A stretch of 44,262 nucleotides of DNA from an uncultured Bacteroidales bacterium (GTDB taxonomy: Bacteria; Bacteroidota; Bacteroidia; Bacteroidales; P3): NCBI GenBank assembly GCA_937915785.1, contig CALGGY010000164.1, positions 1 to 44,262 of the forward strand, given 5' to 3'. Positions 1 through 7,596 of the stretch are shown piece after piece (positions within the stretch are counted from its first letter, which is position 1; every line of letters starts with the position of its first letter). The position numbers were made by a program, and so were the translations under genes. The notes under the pieces are model-generated. The model did no database searches and was not told the DNA's origin. It saw only the letters and a list, made by a program, of their open reading frames with translations.

Positions 1-861
1 TACGACCGCAGCCTCTCGCTCGAAAACAGCCGCGAGCTGCGCCAGACTATCCTCGGCTGCCAAGGCGAGCTCCACCTCAACACCGTGAAATGGTATTTCG
101 AAAACCAGTACAAACTGGCAGTGAACTTCACAGCTCCCAACATACCTTACCGCGAAACCATCACCAAATCGGCCGAAGCCATGTACCGCCACAAAAAACA
201 ATCGGGCGGCAGCGGCCAGTTCGGTGAAGTGCACATGCTCATCGAACCCTACTACGACGGCATGCCCAACCAAACCAAATACCCCATCCGCGACACTCAG
301 GAATATCCTCTGGAATGGGGCGGCAAACTGGTGTTCAACAACTGTATCGTAGGCGGCAGCATCGACGCGCGTTTTATGCCCGCCATCCTCAAGGGTATCA
401 TGGAAAAAATGGAGCAAGGCCCTCTTACAGGCTCCTACGCCCGCGACATTGTGGTGAACATCTACGACGGTAAAATGCACCCCGTTGACTCCAACGAAAC
501 AGCATTTAAGATTGCCGGCCGCACCGCTTTCCGCGAAGCCTTCAAACAGGCCGCTCCCAAAATTAAAGAACCTATCTACGACGTGGCCGTAACCGTTCCC
601 ACCGAAAGCCAGGGAGGCGTTATGACCGACCTTCAGGGACGTCGTGCCATGGTGCTCGGCATGGAAGCCGAAGGCAAATACACCACCCTCAAGGCAAAAG
701 CACCGCTGGCCGAGATGAACCGCTACTGCACCGCTCTGAGCTCCCTCACCAGCGGACGTGGCACCTTCACCATGACCTTCAGCGGTTACGAACTCGTTCC
801 CACCGACGTTCAGCAGGCTCTGCTCAAAGCCTACGAAGAACAGGCCGCCGAAGAGGAATAA
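1..861 (+). CDS. Elongation factor G paralogue, C-terminal part (5' truncated by window edge)
   Basis: The reading frame is open from base 1 to the TAA at 859-861, so only about 286 C-terminal residues are present. GCQGELHLN resembles the end of EF-G domain III. YRETI begins domain IV, KKQSGGSGQFGEV is its conserved loop, and DGKMHPVDSNETAFKIA matches the EF-G domain IV segment. GGVMTDLQGRRAMVLGME is the start of domain V. EF-G is the ribosomal translocase GTPase; the GTPase domain lies outside the window. The sequence departs from canonical FusA (for example KYPIRDTQEYPLEW), so I read it as the second EF-G type carried by many Bacteroidetes. Whether it works like the specialised Bacteroides EF-G2 is inference. 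The acidic tail EEQAAEEE ends the protein, and a hairpin follows the stop. Confidence 0.88.
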   Translation, partial: YDRSLSLENSRELRQTILGCQGELHLNTVKWYFENQYKLAVNFTAPNIPYRETITKSAEAMYRHKKQSGGSGQFGEVHMLIEPYYDGMPNQTKYPIRDTQEYPLEWGGKLVFNNCIVGGSIDARFMPAILKGIMEKMEQGPLTGSYARDIVVNIYDGKMHPVDSNETAFKIAGRTAFREAFKQAAPKIKEPIYDVAVTVPTESQGGVMTDLQGRRAMVLGMEAEGKYTTLKAKAPLAEMNRYCTALSSLTSGRGTFTMTFSGYELVPTDVQQALLKAYEEQAAEEE

Positions 862-881
862 CATTTATTCTGAAACTAACC

Positions 882-913
882 AAGCCGGAGGCTCCGAGAG
901 GGACTTCCGGCTT
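882..913 (+). terminator. Hairpin after EF-G paralogue
   Basis: AAGCCGGA (882-889) pairs perfectly with TCCGGCTT (906-913), 20 bases after the EF-G stop. The following bases are only moderately T-rich (ctatttata), so it is a probable rather than a textbook terminator. Confidence 0.6.
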
Positions 914-941
914 CTATTTATAGTTACAACAGCTGAAAACA

Positions 942-1232
942 ATGATAGAACAGCTTTCTAAGCATCTGTTTTGGGATATAGACAAACGGACGTTTGACCT
1001 TGAAAAAAACTCGGTCCAGTTGATTCAACGTGTGCTTGAGTACGGAGAATTGGAGGGCTGGTGTATAGTCCGAGATTATTATGGTCTTGAACGCATTGCC
1101 CACGATTGTAAAAGGTTGCGCACACTTAGGCCCGAAGCACTTTCGTTTATCTGCTTGGTAACTAAAACAAAAAAAGAGGATTACAGATGTTACAACTTCA
1201 GACAATCAATCCCGACACTCTGGAACTCTTAA
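942..1232 (+). CDS. DUF6922-type antitoxin partner of AbiEii
   Basis: 96-residue protein opening MIEQLSKHLFWDID, followed by a helical region with RVLEYGELEGW. This resembles the DUF6922 family, which in Bacteroidetes sits directly before AbiEii nucleotidyltransferase toxins. It overlaps the next gene by 46 bp in another frame, suggesting translational coupling. I infer that it is the antitoxin half of a type IV-like toxin-antitoxin pair. No DNA-binding domain is obvious. The C-terminal 15 residues lie in the overlap and may be poorly conserved. Confidence 0.7.
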   Translation: MIEQLSKHLFWDIDKRTFDLEKNSVQLIQRVLEYGELEGWCIVRDYYGLERIAHDCKRLRTLRPEALSFICLVTKTKKEDYRCYNFRQSIPTLWNS

Positions 1233-1819
1233 GAAAGTTGTCGATGTTGCCGGAATTGAGCCGGATGCGACTGGTCGGAGGCACGGCACTCGCTTTGCAA
1301 TTCGGCCATCGCCAATCAGTTGATCTTGGTTTTTTTGGAGAAATAACTGATACTCATGATGAGATTGTCAATAAAATTTCGGAATTTGGCAGTTGTTCGG
1401 TTTTAAATAATCAAAAATCGATTCTGCAACTTGTGGTTTCTGGAATAAAAGTGGATGTGGTTGACTATAGTCTATACAAATGGATAGACTCGCCTGTTTG
1501 TGAAAACGGCATTAAAATGGCCTCTGTGCACGACATGGCAGCTATGAAAATCAATGCCATTGAAGGTCGAGGAAGCCGAAAAGATTTTGTCGATGTGTAT
1601 ATGTTGTTGAAAAAGTTTTCTTTGGGCGAAATACTTGGTTTTTATAAACAGAAATATCCCAATTATTCAATCTTTCGTGCTTTATTGAGTCTGACTTTTT
1701 TCGAAGATGCCGAACGAGAATCCATGCCTGTCATGTTTATAGAAGATAGTTGGGAACAAATGAAAAAATGTATTCTGTCCGTTGTTGAAGAATACCAAAA
1801 AAACAATCCGGAAAGATAA
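1187..1819 (+). CDS. AbiEii/AbiGii-family nucleotidyltransferase toxin
   Basis: 210-residue protein of the DUF1814/AbiEii group, whose members are DNA polymerase beta-fold nucleotidyltransferases; studied members block growth by modifying tRNA. GGTALALQ (residues 31-38) is the glycine motif and is followed by GHRQSVDLGFF (40-50). The family consensus there is SxDLDFF. In this protein the second acidic residue is Gly48 (codon GGT), which may abolish metal binding. KVDVVDY (about residue 90) supplies the third acidic strand. The start is preceded by AGAGGATTACAG, an uncommon purine-rich ribosome site. It lies inside the 3' end of the DUF6922 gene. AT content is higher than in neighbouring genes, which fits mobile origin. 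The family call is firm; activity is doubtful. Confidence 0.85.
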   Translation: MLQLQTINPDTLELLRKLSMLPELSRMRLVGGTALALQFGHRQSVDLGFFGEITDTHDEIVNKISEFGSCSVLNNQKSILQLVVSGIKVDVVDYSLYKWIDSPVCENGIKMASVHDMAAMKINAIEGRGSRKDFVDVYMLLKKFSLGEILGFYKQKYPNYSIFRALLSLTFFEDAERESMPVMFIEDSWEQMKKCILSVVEEYQKNNPER

Positions 1820-1826
1820 CATTATT

Positions 1827-2171
1827 ATGATACGCAAAAAAGAAGATATGGAACTGCAGCACGTGTGCAACGCGGGCAACGTAAAAGGTGAGATTGTGAA
1901 ACGCCATTTCCTGTACCCCGACGAAACCTTCGGAAAAACCACCATGTGCGCCACCATCGAACTGCCGCATGGCAGCACGATTGCCGAACACCACCACACC
2001 TGCGATGCCGAACTCTACTACCTGCTCGACGGCGAAGCCGTGGTTACCGACAACGACGACACCCACATCCTCCATCCCGGCGACATCGTTTTCACCGGAG
2101 GCGGCAACCGCCACAGCATCAGCAACCAAAGCGGCAAAATGGTAAGGTTTTTAGCCATAATACTTAAATAA
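1827..2171 (+). CDS. Small cupin-domain protein
   Basis: 114 residues beginning MIRKKEDMELQH. A single conserved beta-barrel (Cupin_2) is indicated by GSTIAEHHHTCDAELYYLL, where three consecutive His plus a downstream Glu form the usual metal site of motif 1, and by HPGDIVFTGGGNRHS for motif 2 with its His. Such small cupins bind metals or small ligands; the substrate cannot be read from sequence. The frame is open further upstream to 1782, but that would overlap the AbiEii end by 38 bp, so the ATG at 1827 is preferred. The stop codon abuts a 7-bp tandem repeat. Confidence 0.82.
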   Translation: MIRKKEDMELQHVCNAGNVKGEIVKRHFLYPDETFGKTTMCATIELPHGSTIAEHHHTCDAELYYLLDGEAVVTDNDDTHILHPGDIVFTGGGNRHSISNQSGKMVRFLAIILK

Positions 2172-2204
2172 TGGACAATGGACAATGGACAATGGACAAT
2201 GGAC
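2172..2204 (+). repeat. 7-bp tandem repeat (TGGACAA)n
   Basis: Four perfect copies of TGGACAA plus TGGAC begin at the base after the cupin stop codon. The whole 33 bases recur as an exact reverse complement within 7532-7564. A second, looser series of TTTCTTAG/TTTCTTAA/CTTCTTAA units (about 2211-2235) leads up to the next start codon. Confidence 0.95.
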
Positions 2205-2243
2205 GCTTAATTTCTTAGTTTCTTAACTTCTTAACTATTTACC

Positions 2244-3485
2244 ATGAAAACCAACAAAGCCAAGATAATCAACGACCCCGTTTATGGTTTCATCACCCTC
2301 GACCACGAGCTGCTGTACGACATAGTGTCACACCGTTATTTTCAGAGGTTGCTGCGTATCAAGCAGTTGGGAATGTCGTACATTGTCTATCCCGGAGCCA
2401 TGCACTCGCGTTTTCTTCACGCCTTGGGTACCATGTTCCTTATGAAAAAGGCCATCGGGGTTCTGCGTGCCAAAGGGGTGGCAATAACCGACGACGAGGC
2501 CGTGGCCGCCGAAGCCGCCATACTGTTGCACGACATAGGACACGGACCTTTCAGCCATGCGCTGGAACGGTTTTTTATCGGCGGCGTGAGCCACGAAACG
2601 CTCTCGGAACGGTTTATGGAACGTATAAACCATGAGCTTGGCGGACGGCTGGATATGGCAATAGCCATTTTCAAAGGCACCTACGAAAAACGTTTCCTGC
2701 ACCAGCTCGTCTCCAGTCAGCTGGACATGGACCGACTCGACTACCTTAGCCGCGACAGCTTTTTTGCCGGCGTAAGCGAGGGAATTGTGGGTACTGAACG
2801 CATTATCAATATGTTGAACGTGTATGGCGACAATCTGGTGGTGGACGAAAAAGGTATATACTCAATAGAAAAATTCATAATCTCGCGCCGTCTGATGTAC
2901 TGGCAGGTGTACCTGCACAAAACGGTGATTGCCGCCGACGAAGTGATGCGCAGCCTTCTGCAGAGGGCCAAACTGCTGGCGGAGCAGGGTAGAGCACTGG
3001 CATGTTCCGAAAATATGCTGTTTTTCCTTTCCAACAGTGTGTCGGTCAACGATTTGTACAGCGATGCCAAGGTGCTGGACCGTTTCGCCCTTTTGGACGA
3101 CAGCGATGTGATATCGGCTGCCAAAATGTGGATGACAAACGACGATTTTGTGCTTTCGCGACTGGCGGAGATGCTGATAAACAGGGTGTTGCCGTGCATT
3201 GAAGTGCGTTCCGAGCCTTTCGGCGATGGTGCAATGGAACGTTACCGCCGGCTTTTCGAGCAGAAATACCATGTGTCGTCCGCCGAAAGCGAGTATTTTG
3301 TGCGTAGCGGACGGCTCCAGAACCATGCCTACGACTTTCAGGATCAGGAAATTGAGATACTTTTCAAAAACGGCAGCTGCAAGGGCATCAGCGAGGCTTC
3401 CGACCAGCTCGACCACCGCTTTCTGGAAAAGACTGTCACCAAATACTACATCTGCTACCCGAAAGAGTTTAGGGGGGGGGGCTGA
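2244..3485 (+). CDS. HD-superfamily phosphohydrolase (COG1078, SAMHD1/dGTPase-like)
   Basis: 413 residues. The N-terminal half carries the COG1078 pattern: IINDPVYGFI, RLLRIKQLG (37-43), YPGAMHSRFLHALG (49-62), and the metal-binding LLHDIGHGPFSHALE with His96-Asp97 and His100. DMDRLDYLSRDS supplies the distal Asp. Relatives are metal-dependent phosphohydrolases, some with dNTPase activity; the substrate here is unproven. The downstream half (about 200-413) is the helical C-terminal region typical of the group. The last three codons (GGG GGG GGC, before TGA) fall in a run of ten G at 3472-3481, so slippage there would change the C-terminus. It sits between the cupin gene and a decay zone. Confidence 0.88.
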   Translation: MKTNKAKIINDPVYGFITLDHELLYDIVSHRYFQRLLRIKQLGMSYIVYPGAMHSRFLHALGTMFLMKKAIGVLRAKGVAITDDEAVAAEAAILLHDIGHGPFSHALERFFIGGVSHETLSERFMERINHELGGRLDMAIAIFKGTYEKRFLHQLVSSQLDMDRLDYLSRDSFFAGVSEGIVGTERIINMLNVYGDNLVVDEKGIYSIEKFIISRRLMYWQVYLHKTVIAADEVMRSLLQRAKLLAEQGRALACSENMLFFLSNSVSVNDLYSDAKVLDRFALLDDSDVISAAKMWMTNDDFVLSRLAEMLINRVLPCIEVRSEPFGDGAMERYRRLFEQKYHVSSAESEYFVRSGRLQNHAYDFQDQEIEILFKNGSCKGISEASDQLDHRFLEKTVTKYYICYPKEFRGGG

Positions 3486-3560
3486 AAGTTGAAAATTGAA
3501 AATTGAAAGTTCTAAGTTGAAAGTTAAGAGGTTGAGGAGTTAAGGGTTGGGGAATTGGGC
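3486..3560 (+). repeat. Degenerate 7-bp repeats (TTGAAAA/TTGAAAG/TTAAGAG)
   Basis: Immediately after the HD gene stop are consecutive seven-base units such as TTGAAAA, TTGAAAG and GTTAAGA, drifting in sequence across about 75 bases. Period and placement match the other intergenic arrays in this window. Confidence 0.8.
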
Positions 3561-3571
3561 AAATCCGAAAA

Positions 3572-4290
3572 TTACTCCACAAGAATCACGCCGTTGTCGT
3601 CGCAGGGCATGGTGAGGGTGTTGGTTTGTAGTGGCACGGAGGCGGTTGCTTGAAATTCGGGTTTCTGGTGCTCGATCGGTATGGATAAACGCACTTTGCC
3701 GTTGGCATCGGATGTCGCGTTAAAACCATCTGTGGTTACCGTTACGCCATGCACTCCTTTTCCGGCATTGGCATTCCATAAGGTAAACCCCACATTGCCG
3801 TAGTAGTCGGGGTTGCGGCGTATGTCGATGGTTACGGTTTTGTCCAACACAAGGGTGATGTCCACATCGTAGTAAACGCCCTCTTTCTTGCCCGTTTGAG
3901 AGCCGCCTATGTCATCGGTAAAGGTGTAGATAAGCGAGAAAGCCACGCTCACCTTTTTGCCCACAAAACGGTGATGCACGTTTTTGAAAATGGCGTCGGT
4001 GGGGATGGCGCGGCGACCGGGCAGATGTGTATGACAACACTTCCCAAACAACCCCGTTGGGCCCTTCCTCCAGCACTACACGCATCTGTTGTAGTGGTTG
4101 CTATGGAGCGTAGGAAAAGGGTGTTTGCCGTGTGGCGTCATGGGAATCTAACTGTCCGAATTGCGCCAACCGTGGAGATGGTCTGCGGCTTGCGATGGAA
4201 CCATAACTCACAACTTTCTATACGATGCCAGCAGCTGTTGCTGATGCATCATCGTGGCAGGGGCGAGGCACGACATTTGTCGGGCATACT
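3572..4290 (-). pseudogene. Decayed gene for a probable secreted protein
   Basis: The longest open piece (3572-4051) encodes 159 residues ending DDNGVILVE. It has beta-rich, Ig/carboxypeptidase-regulatory-like character (GFTLWNANAGKGVHGVTVTTDG). Upstream on the same strand, coding-like sequence continues in other frames: MRVVLEEGPNGVVWEVLSYT joins near 4030, MTPHGKHPFPTLHSN lies before it, and ELWFHRKPQTISTV precedes both, with stops between them. At least three frame changes therefore separate the pieces. A T9G9 tract (4292-4309) lies at the presumed 5' side. I do not recognise the family. The 3' part has the look of a surface or secreted protein, but no signal peptide survives. Confidence 0.55.
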
Positions 4291-4453
4291 GTTTTTTTTT
4301 GGGGGGGGGCGAGACGAAAGTGAAAAGAAATATAAAGTTTTTAATGTTAATAATTCATATATAATTGGTTGATATGTAATAAGATGATACTTATTAGTGC
4401 ATGATTGTTGAAAACTATGTTTTAAATTTTAATATTTTTTTTACAAAAAAGTG

Positions 4454-4461
4454 TAACTTTG
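4454..4461 (+). promoter_or_regulatory. Probable -7 promoter element TAACTTTG
   Basis: TAACTTTG fits the Bacteroidetes TAnnTTTG consensus in an AT-rich region. No convincing TTTG -33 box lies 19-20 bases upstream. It precedes a 26-codon open frame and then the DUF4190-like gene. Confidence 0.5.
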
Positions 4462-4464
4462 CAA

Positions 4465-4545
4465 ATGGATTTGGAAATTGAGAATGGGGTTATGGCGATT
4501 TCCTTTTCCGCACAAAAAAAAGTAGTTGTTTTACATACCCCGTAA
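4465..4545 (+). CDS. Possible 26-residue upstream ORF
   Basis: ATG at 4465 lies three bases beyond the -7 box and opens a 26-codon frame starting MDLEIENGVMAIS, closing at TAA 4543-4545, 33 bases before the next gene. Position is the only support: other genes in this window also have the ATG almost on the predicted start site. No family is recognised and it may be non-coding leader. Confidence 0.25.
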   Translation: MDLEIENGVMAISFSAQKKVVVLHTP

Positions 4546-4578
4546 AAGTTGCGCCCGACACGTATCAGGGATTATAAA

Positions 4579-4887
4579 ATGGAAGAAAATACAAATACTC
4601 CCGTTCAGGAAAACGCTCCAGTGGCAGAACCCCAGAAAAAAGGTAACGGTTTTGTAGTAGCTGCCTTAGTTTTGGCGATAGTTTCCGTCATCCTTTGCTG
4701 GATCCCAATTATTGGCTGGATTACCTGGATTACATCCATACTGGCAGTTATTTTCGGCATCATAGGCCTTGTAAAAAAACAGAATAAAGTGATGGGCATC
4801 ATCAGCCTCGTACTTGCTGTTGCCAGCTGGATTATTCTACCTTTAGTGGTTTCTTCAGCTGCGTCGAGTGTAATCAGCCTCTATTAA
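4579..4887 (+). CDS. Small two-helix membrane protein (DUF4190-like)
   Basis: 102 residues from the ATG at 4579; an in-frame TTG further upstream is less likely. A hydrophilic N-terminus (about residues 1-23, rich in Glu, Asn, Pro) precedes two hydrophobic spans, roughly 25-60 (VVAALVLAIVSVILCWIPII onward) and 70-92. GIIGLVKKQNKVMGIISLVLA between the spans is typical of DUF4190-like proteins. Function is unknown for the family. It is a single-gene unit with its own promoter-like element and a clear terminator. Confidence 0.75.
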   Translation: MEENTNTPVQENAPVAEPQKKGNGFVVAALVLAIVSVILCWIPIIGWITWITSILAVIFGIIGLVKKQNKVMGIISLVLAVASWIILPLVVSSAASSVISLY

Positions 4888-4906
4888 AGATATTGATTAT
4901 ATGACG

Positions 4907-4941
4907 AAAAGTGCAATTCCCGAAAGGAGTTGCACTTTTTT
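4907..4941 (+). terminator. Rho-independent terminator
   Basis: AAAAGTGCAA (4907-4916) pairs with TTGCACTTTT (4930-4939) and runs into six T at 4936-4941, 20 bases after the DUF4190-like stop codon. Confidence 0.85.
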
Positions 4942-5176
4942 GCAACTGTAAAATTTTTTGTAATTCAGTATCTATTCCATGGCAAACGCGTTAAAAAAGT
5001 GAAAATCCGCACGATATCAACAAATTGTGGCGACTTGTCAACAGTCTGTCTGCTGAGGCTCCGAAATTTATGCATTATCAACAAATTTTTGCGTTGCCTG
5101 TTGACAACTATTTGAGTATCAACGAATAATCAAACTTAATCCATATCGTTTTATTGTCATGATTAAACATACAATT
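4942..5176. other. Intergenic stretch with three TATCAAC motifs
   Basis: No gene seen. TATCAACAAATT occurs at 5015-5026 and 5076-5087, each followed within about 30 bases by TTGTCAAC or TTGACAAC. A third TATCAAC begins near 5117. They probably belong to the old left flank of the insertion element that follows; clear terminal inverted repeats were not found. Confidence 0.4.
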
Positions 5177-6094
5177 ATGGCAAGTTTTTACGAAACAATG
5201 GGGCGGCTCCACGACCCGAGAGTGAGAGGCAGTAGCAAACATCTTTTGTCAGGCATTGTCATTTTGGCGTTTTTTGCGGTTACAAGCGGTGCCGAAGGCT
5301 GTGATGCGATAAGGAAATTCGGGAAGTTCCCTTGACAAACTCTGAAAAAGAGGTTTCGTCTACCCACTGGCATACCGTCGCACGACACCGTCAGCGGGGT
5401 GTTCCAGATGATAAACTTCCGCCGGTTCGAAAGGCTTTTCCTTGCATGGTCTGAAGGCAAGAGAGCCGCCGGCACGGCAGAGAAAGTCATGGCAATAGAC
5501 GGCAAGACCGTGCGCGGAAGCCGCGACGGATACCGCGACAACCCGGCCATACACCTTGTCCATGCGTGGAGCGTGGAGAATGGGATGTGTATCGGGCAAT
5601 ACAAGGTGAATGACAAAAGCAACGAGATAGCGGCGATACCTGCCCCGCTCGACATGCTGTACATTGAAGGCTCAGTTGTGACCATCGGTGTCATGGGCAC
5701 CCAAACCGATATCGCATAGAAAATAATAAAAAACAAGGCGAGTACACACTCGCCCTAAAGGGGAATCAGGGCATATTGCTCCAAGACGCAGAGTTCACAG
5801 AAACGCGGTGGTACATAAGCGGCAAGGACAAAGACGCCGATTTTGTAAAAAACATTCGCAGCCACTGGCAAGTCGTGAACTCGCTGCACAGGGTGCCGGA
5901 CATGGCTTTTGGCGAGGATTTTCATCGGAAACCGTGGGCAGGGCCGATGAAAACTTTGCTCTTGTGAGAAACTTCTCGCCCAACACACAAAAGCGGGACA
6001 AAGGCAAGGGCAGCCTTCTTACTAAGCGGCTGAAAGCTGGCTGAAGTATCGATTATCTATTCTCTCTGCTGGAAATTTGATGCGTTTGCCTTGA
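5177..6094 (+). pseudogene. ISAs1-family transposase pseudogene
   Basis: Translated piecewise, this matches the ISAs1/H-repeat (COG5433) DDE transposase. It begins MASFYETMGRLHDPRVRG, then GIPSHDTVSGVFQ, then AIDGKTVRGS containing the first catalytic Asp. Lesions: an in-frame TGA at 5333-5335, where TGG would restore Trp; TAG at 5717-5719, where AAG is expected; a one-base deletion near 5741 that moves GEYTLALKGNQG into another frame; loss of roughly 60 residues before TRWYISG; a frame change near 5935 leading to ENFALVRNFS; and a last shift near 6041. The remnant ends RLSILSAGNLMRLP. It cannot encode an active transposase. Sequence and order show an old insertion that decayed by point changes and an internal deletion. 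Confidence 0.88.
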
Positions 6095-6248
6095 AAAGTG
6101 ATGCCGTTTTAACATAACAATATATTGTAGAAAGAATCTGTGCGAAAAATCCCCATTCCCGCAATAAAAAAGGCACCGCTACGTTATTATAGGTAACATT
6201 CCCGACAAAGGGGCGGAATTTAGCAAAACAGAATATCATCGCATTGAT

Positions 6249-7466
6249 ATGGTTGACATAGAGAAAATTAGGACACAATTCAAAATTCTGGACACCACAG
6301 TGTATGACCGGCCGCTGGTGTATTTCGACAACGCCGCCACAACACAGAAACCGGAGTGCGTTATCAACGTGCTGGCCGACTACTACCGCACGCTGAACAG
6401 CAACATTCACCGCGGAGTGCACTACCTGAGCTCGGCCGCCACCGAGCGCTACGAGGAAACTCGCACAGCCGTGCAGCAGTTTGTAAATGCCAGCCACCAA
6501 CACGAGATAGTTTTCACGCGCGGCACCACCGAGAGTATCAACCTTGTGGCGTCGTCGTTTGGCAAGCTTTTTCTCCACAAGGGCGACGAAGTGATAATTT
6601 CGGGCATGGAGCACCACTCCAACATAGTTCCGTGGCAGCTGGCCTGCGAGCAGTACGGCGCCTCGTTGCGGGTTATTCCTTTCTCCGACCAAGGCGTACT
6701 CGACCTTGAGGCCTACCGAGCCCTTTTCTCTGACCGCACCCGTATTGTGGCCGTAAACCACGTGTCCAACACCCTCGGTACCGTAAACCCTATCAAGGAG
6801 ATAATACAAATTGCCCACAGCCACGGCGTTCCCGTGCTGATAGACGGGGCTCAGGCCATTTCGCACCTTGCGGTGGACGTGCAGGCGCTGGACTGCGATT
6901 TCTATTGCTTTTCGGGACACAAGATGTACGCCCCCATGGGCATCGGCGTGCTGTACGGCAAAGAGCAGTGGCTCGACAAAATGCCGCCATACCAAGGCGG
7001 CGGCGAGATGATAAAGGACGTTACCTTTGAGCGCACCACCTACAACGAACTGCCGTTCAAATTCGAGGCCGGCACCCCCTCTGTGGGCGACGCTCTGGCA
7101 CTGAAAACGTCCATAGAGTTTATGCAAGACCTTGGTGTAGAGAATATTGCGGCATACGAGACCGAACTGCTGCATTACGCAACCGAGCAGCTCAGCGCCA
7201 TCGACGGTTTGCGCATTTTTGGCACCGCACCGCACAAAACATCGGTAATTTCGTTCCTTATAGGCACCGCACATCCCTACGACACTGGCACTCTGCTCGA
7301 CAAACTTGGCATTGCCGTGCGTACCGGACACCACTGCACACAGCCCATTATGGACCGCTACGGCATACCCGGCACCGTAAGAGCCTCGTTTGCAGTGTAT
7401 AACACCAAACAGGAGATAGACACCCTTGTAACTGGCATTCAACGCATTGCACCAATGCTGGCGTGA
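6249..7466 (+). CDS. sufS: Cysteine desulfurase SufS
   Basis: 405-residue PLP enzyme of the SufS/CsdA class, which removes sulfur from cysteine for Fe-S cluster assembly. GMEHHSNIVPW (119-129) holds the His that stacks on PLP, IDGAQAISHL holds the Asp that contacts the ring nitrogen (199), and SGHKMYAP gives the Schiff-base Lys225. RTGHHCTQP (359-366) carries the persulfide-accepting Cys363 in the context typical of group II desulfurases. Length and motif order are complete. No sufBCD or sufE/U gene is adjacent, so it either serves a distant suf locus or another sulfur-transfer route. It stands alone between the IS remnant and the repeat arrays. Confidence 0.93.
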   Translation: MVDIEKIRTQFKILDTTVYDRPLVYFDNAATTQKPECVINVLADYYRTLNSNIHRGVHYLSSAATERYEETRTAVQQFVNASHQHEIVFTRGTTESINLVASSFGKLFLHKGDEVIISGMEHHSNIVPWQLACEQYGASLRVIPFSDQGVLDLEAYRALFSDRTRIVAVNHVSNTLGTVNPIKEIIQIAHSHGVPVLIDGAQAISHLAVDVQALDCDFYCFSGHKMYAPMGIGVLYGKEQWLDKMPPYQGGGEMIKDVTFERTTYNELPFKFEAGTPSVGDALALKTSIEFMQDLGVENIAAYETELLHYATEQLSAIDGLRIFGTAPHKTSVISFLIGTAHPYDTGTLLDKLGIAVRTGHHCTQPIMDRYGIPGTVRASFAVYNTKQEIDTLVTGIQRIAPMLA

Positions 7467-7522
7467 GTTAAGAGTTAAGAATTAAGAGTTAAGAGTTAAG
7501 AGTTAAGAGTTAGAAGTTAAGA
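7467..7522 (+). repeat. 7-bp tandem repeat (GTTAAGA)8
   Basis: Eight in-phase heptamers begin at the base after the sufS stop codon. Six are GTTAAGA; the third is ATTAAGA and the seventh GTTAGAA. The second array, with a different unit, follows after eight bases. Confidence 0.95.
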
Positions 7523-7530
7523 TATGGAAT

Positions 7531-7586
7531 TGTCCATTGTCCATTGTCCATTGTCCATTGTCCATTGTAAATTGTCCATTGTAAAT
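7531..7586 (+). repeat. 7-bp tandem repeat (TGTCCAT)8
   Basis: Eight in-phase heptamers: five TGTCCAT, then TGTAAAT, TGTCCAT, TGTAAAT. The array ends ten bases before the mpl start codon. Bases 7532-7564 are the exact reverse complement of the array at 2172-2204. Confidence 0.95.
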
Positions 7587-7596
7587 TGTAATAAGT

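Noticed and set aside
5015..5125. Possible DnaA boxes/replication origin (TTATCAACA-like sites)
   Set aside because: Only one site approaches TTATCCACA. There is no dnaA or dnaN nearby, and the stretch adjoins an IS remnant.
6057..7442. 461-codon open frame on the minus strand
   Set aside because: Antisense to sufS, whose motifs are complete. The antisense product has no recognisable domain and an odd composition rich in His, Val and Tyr.
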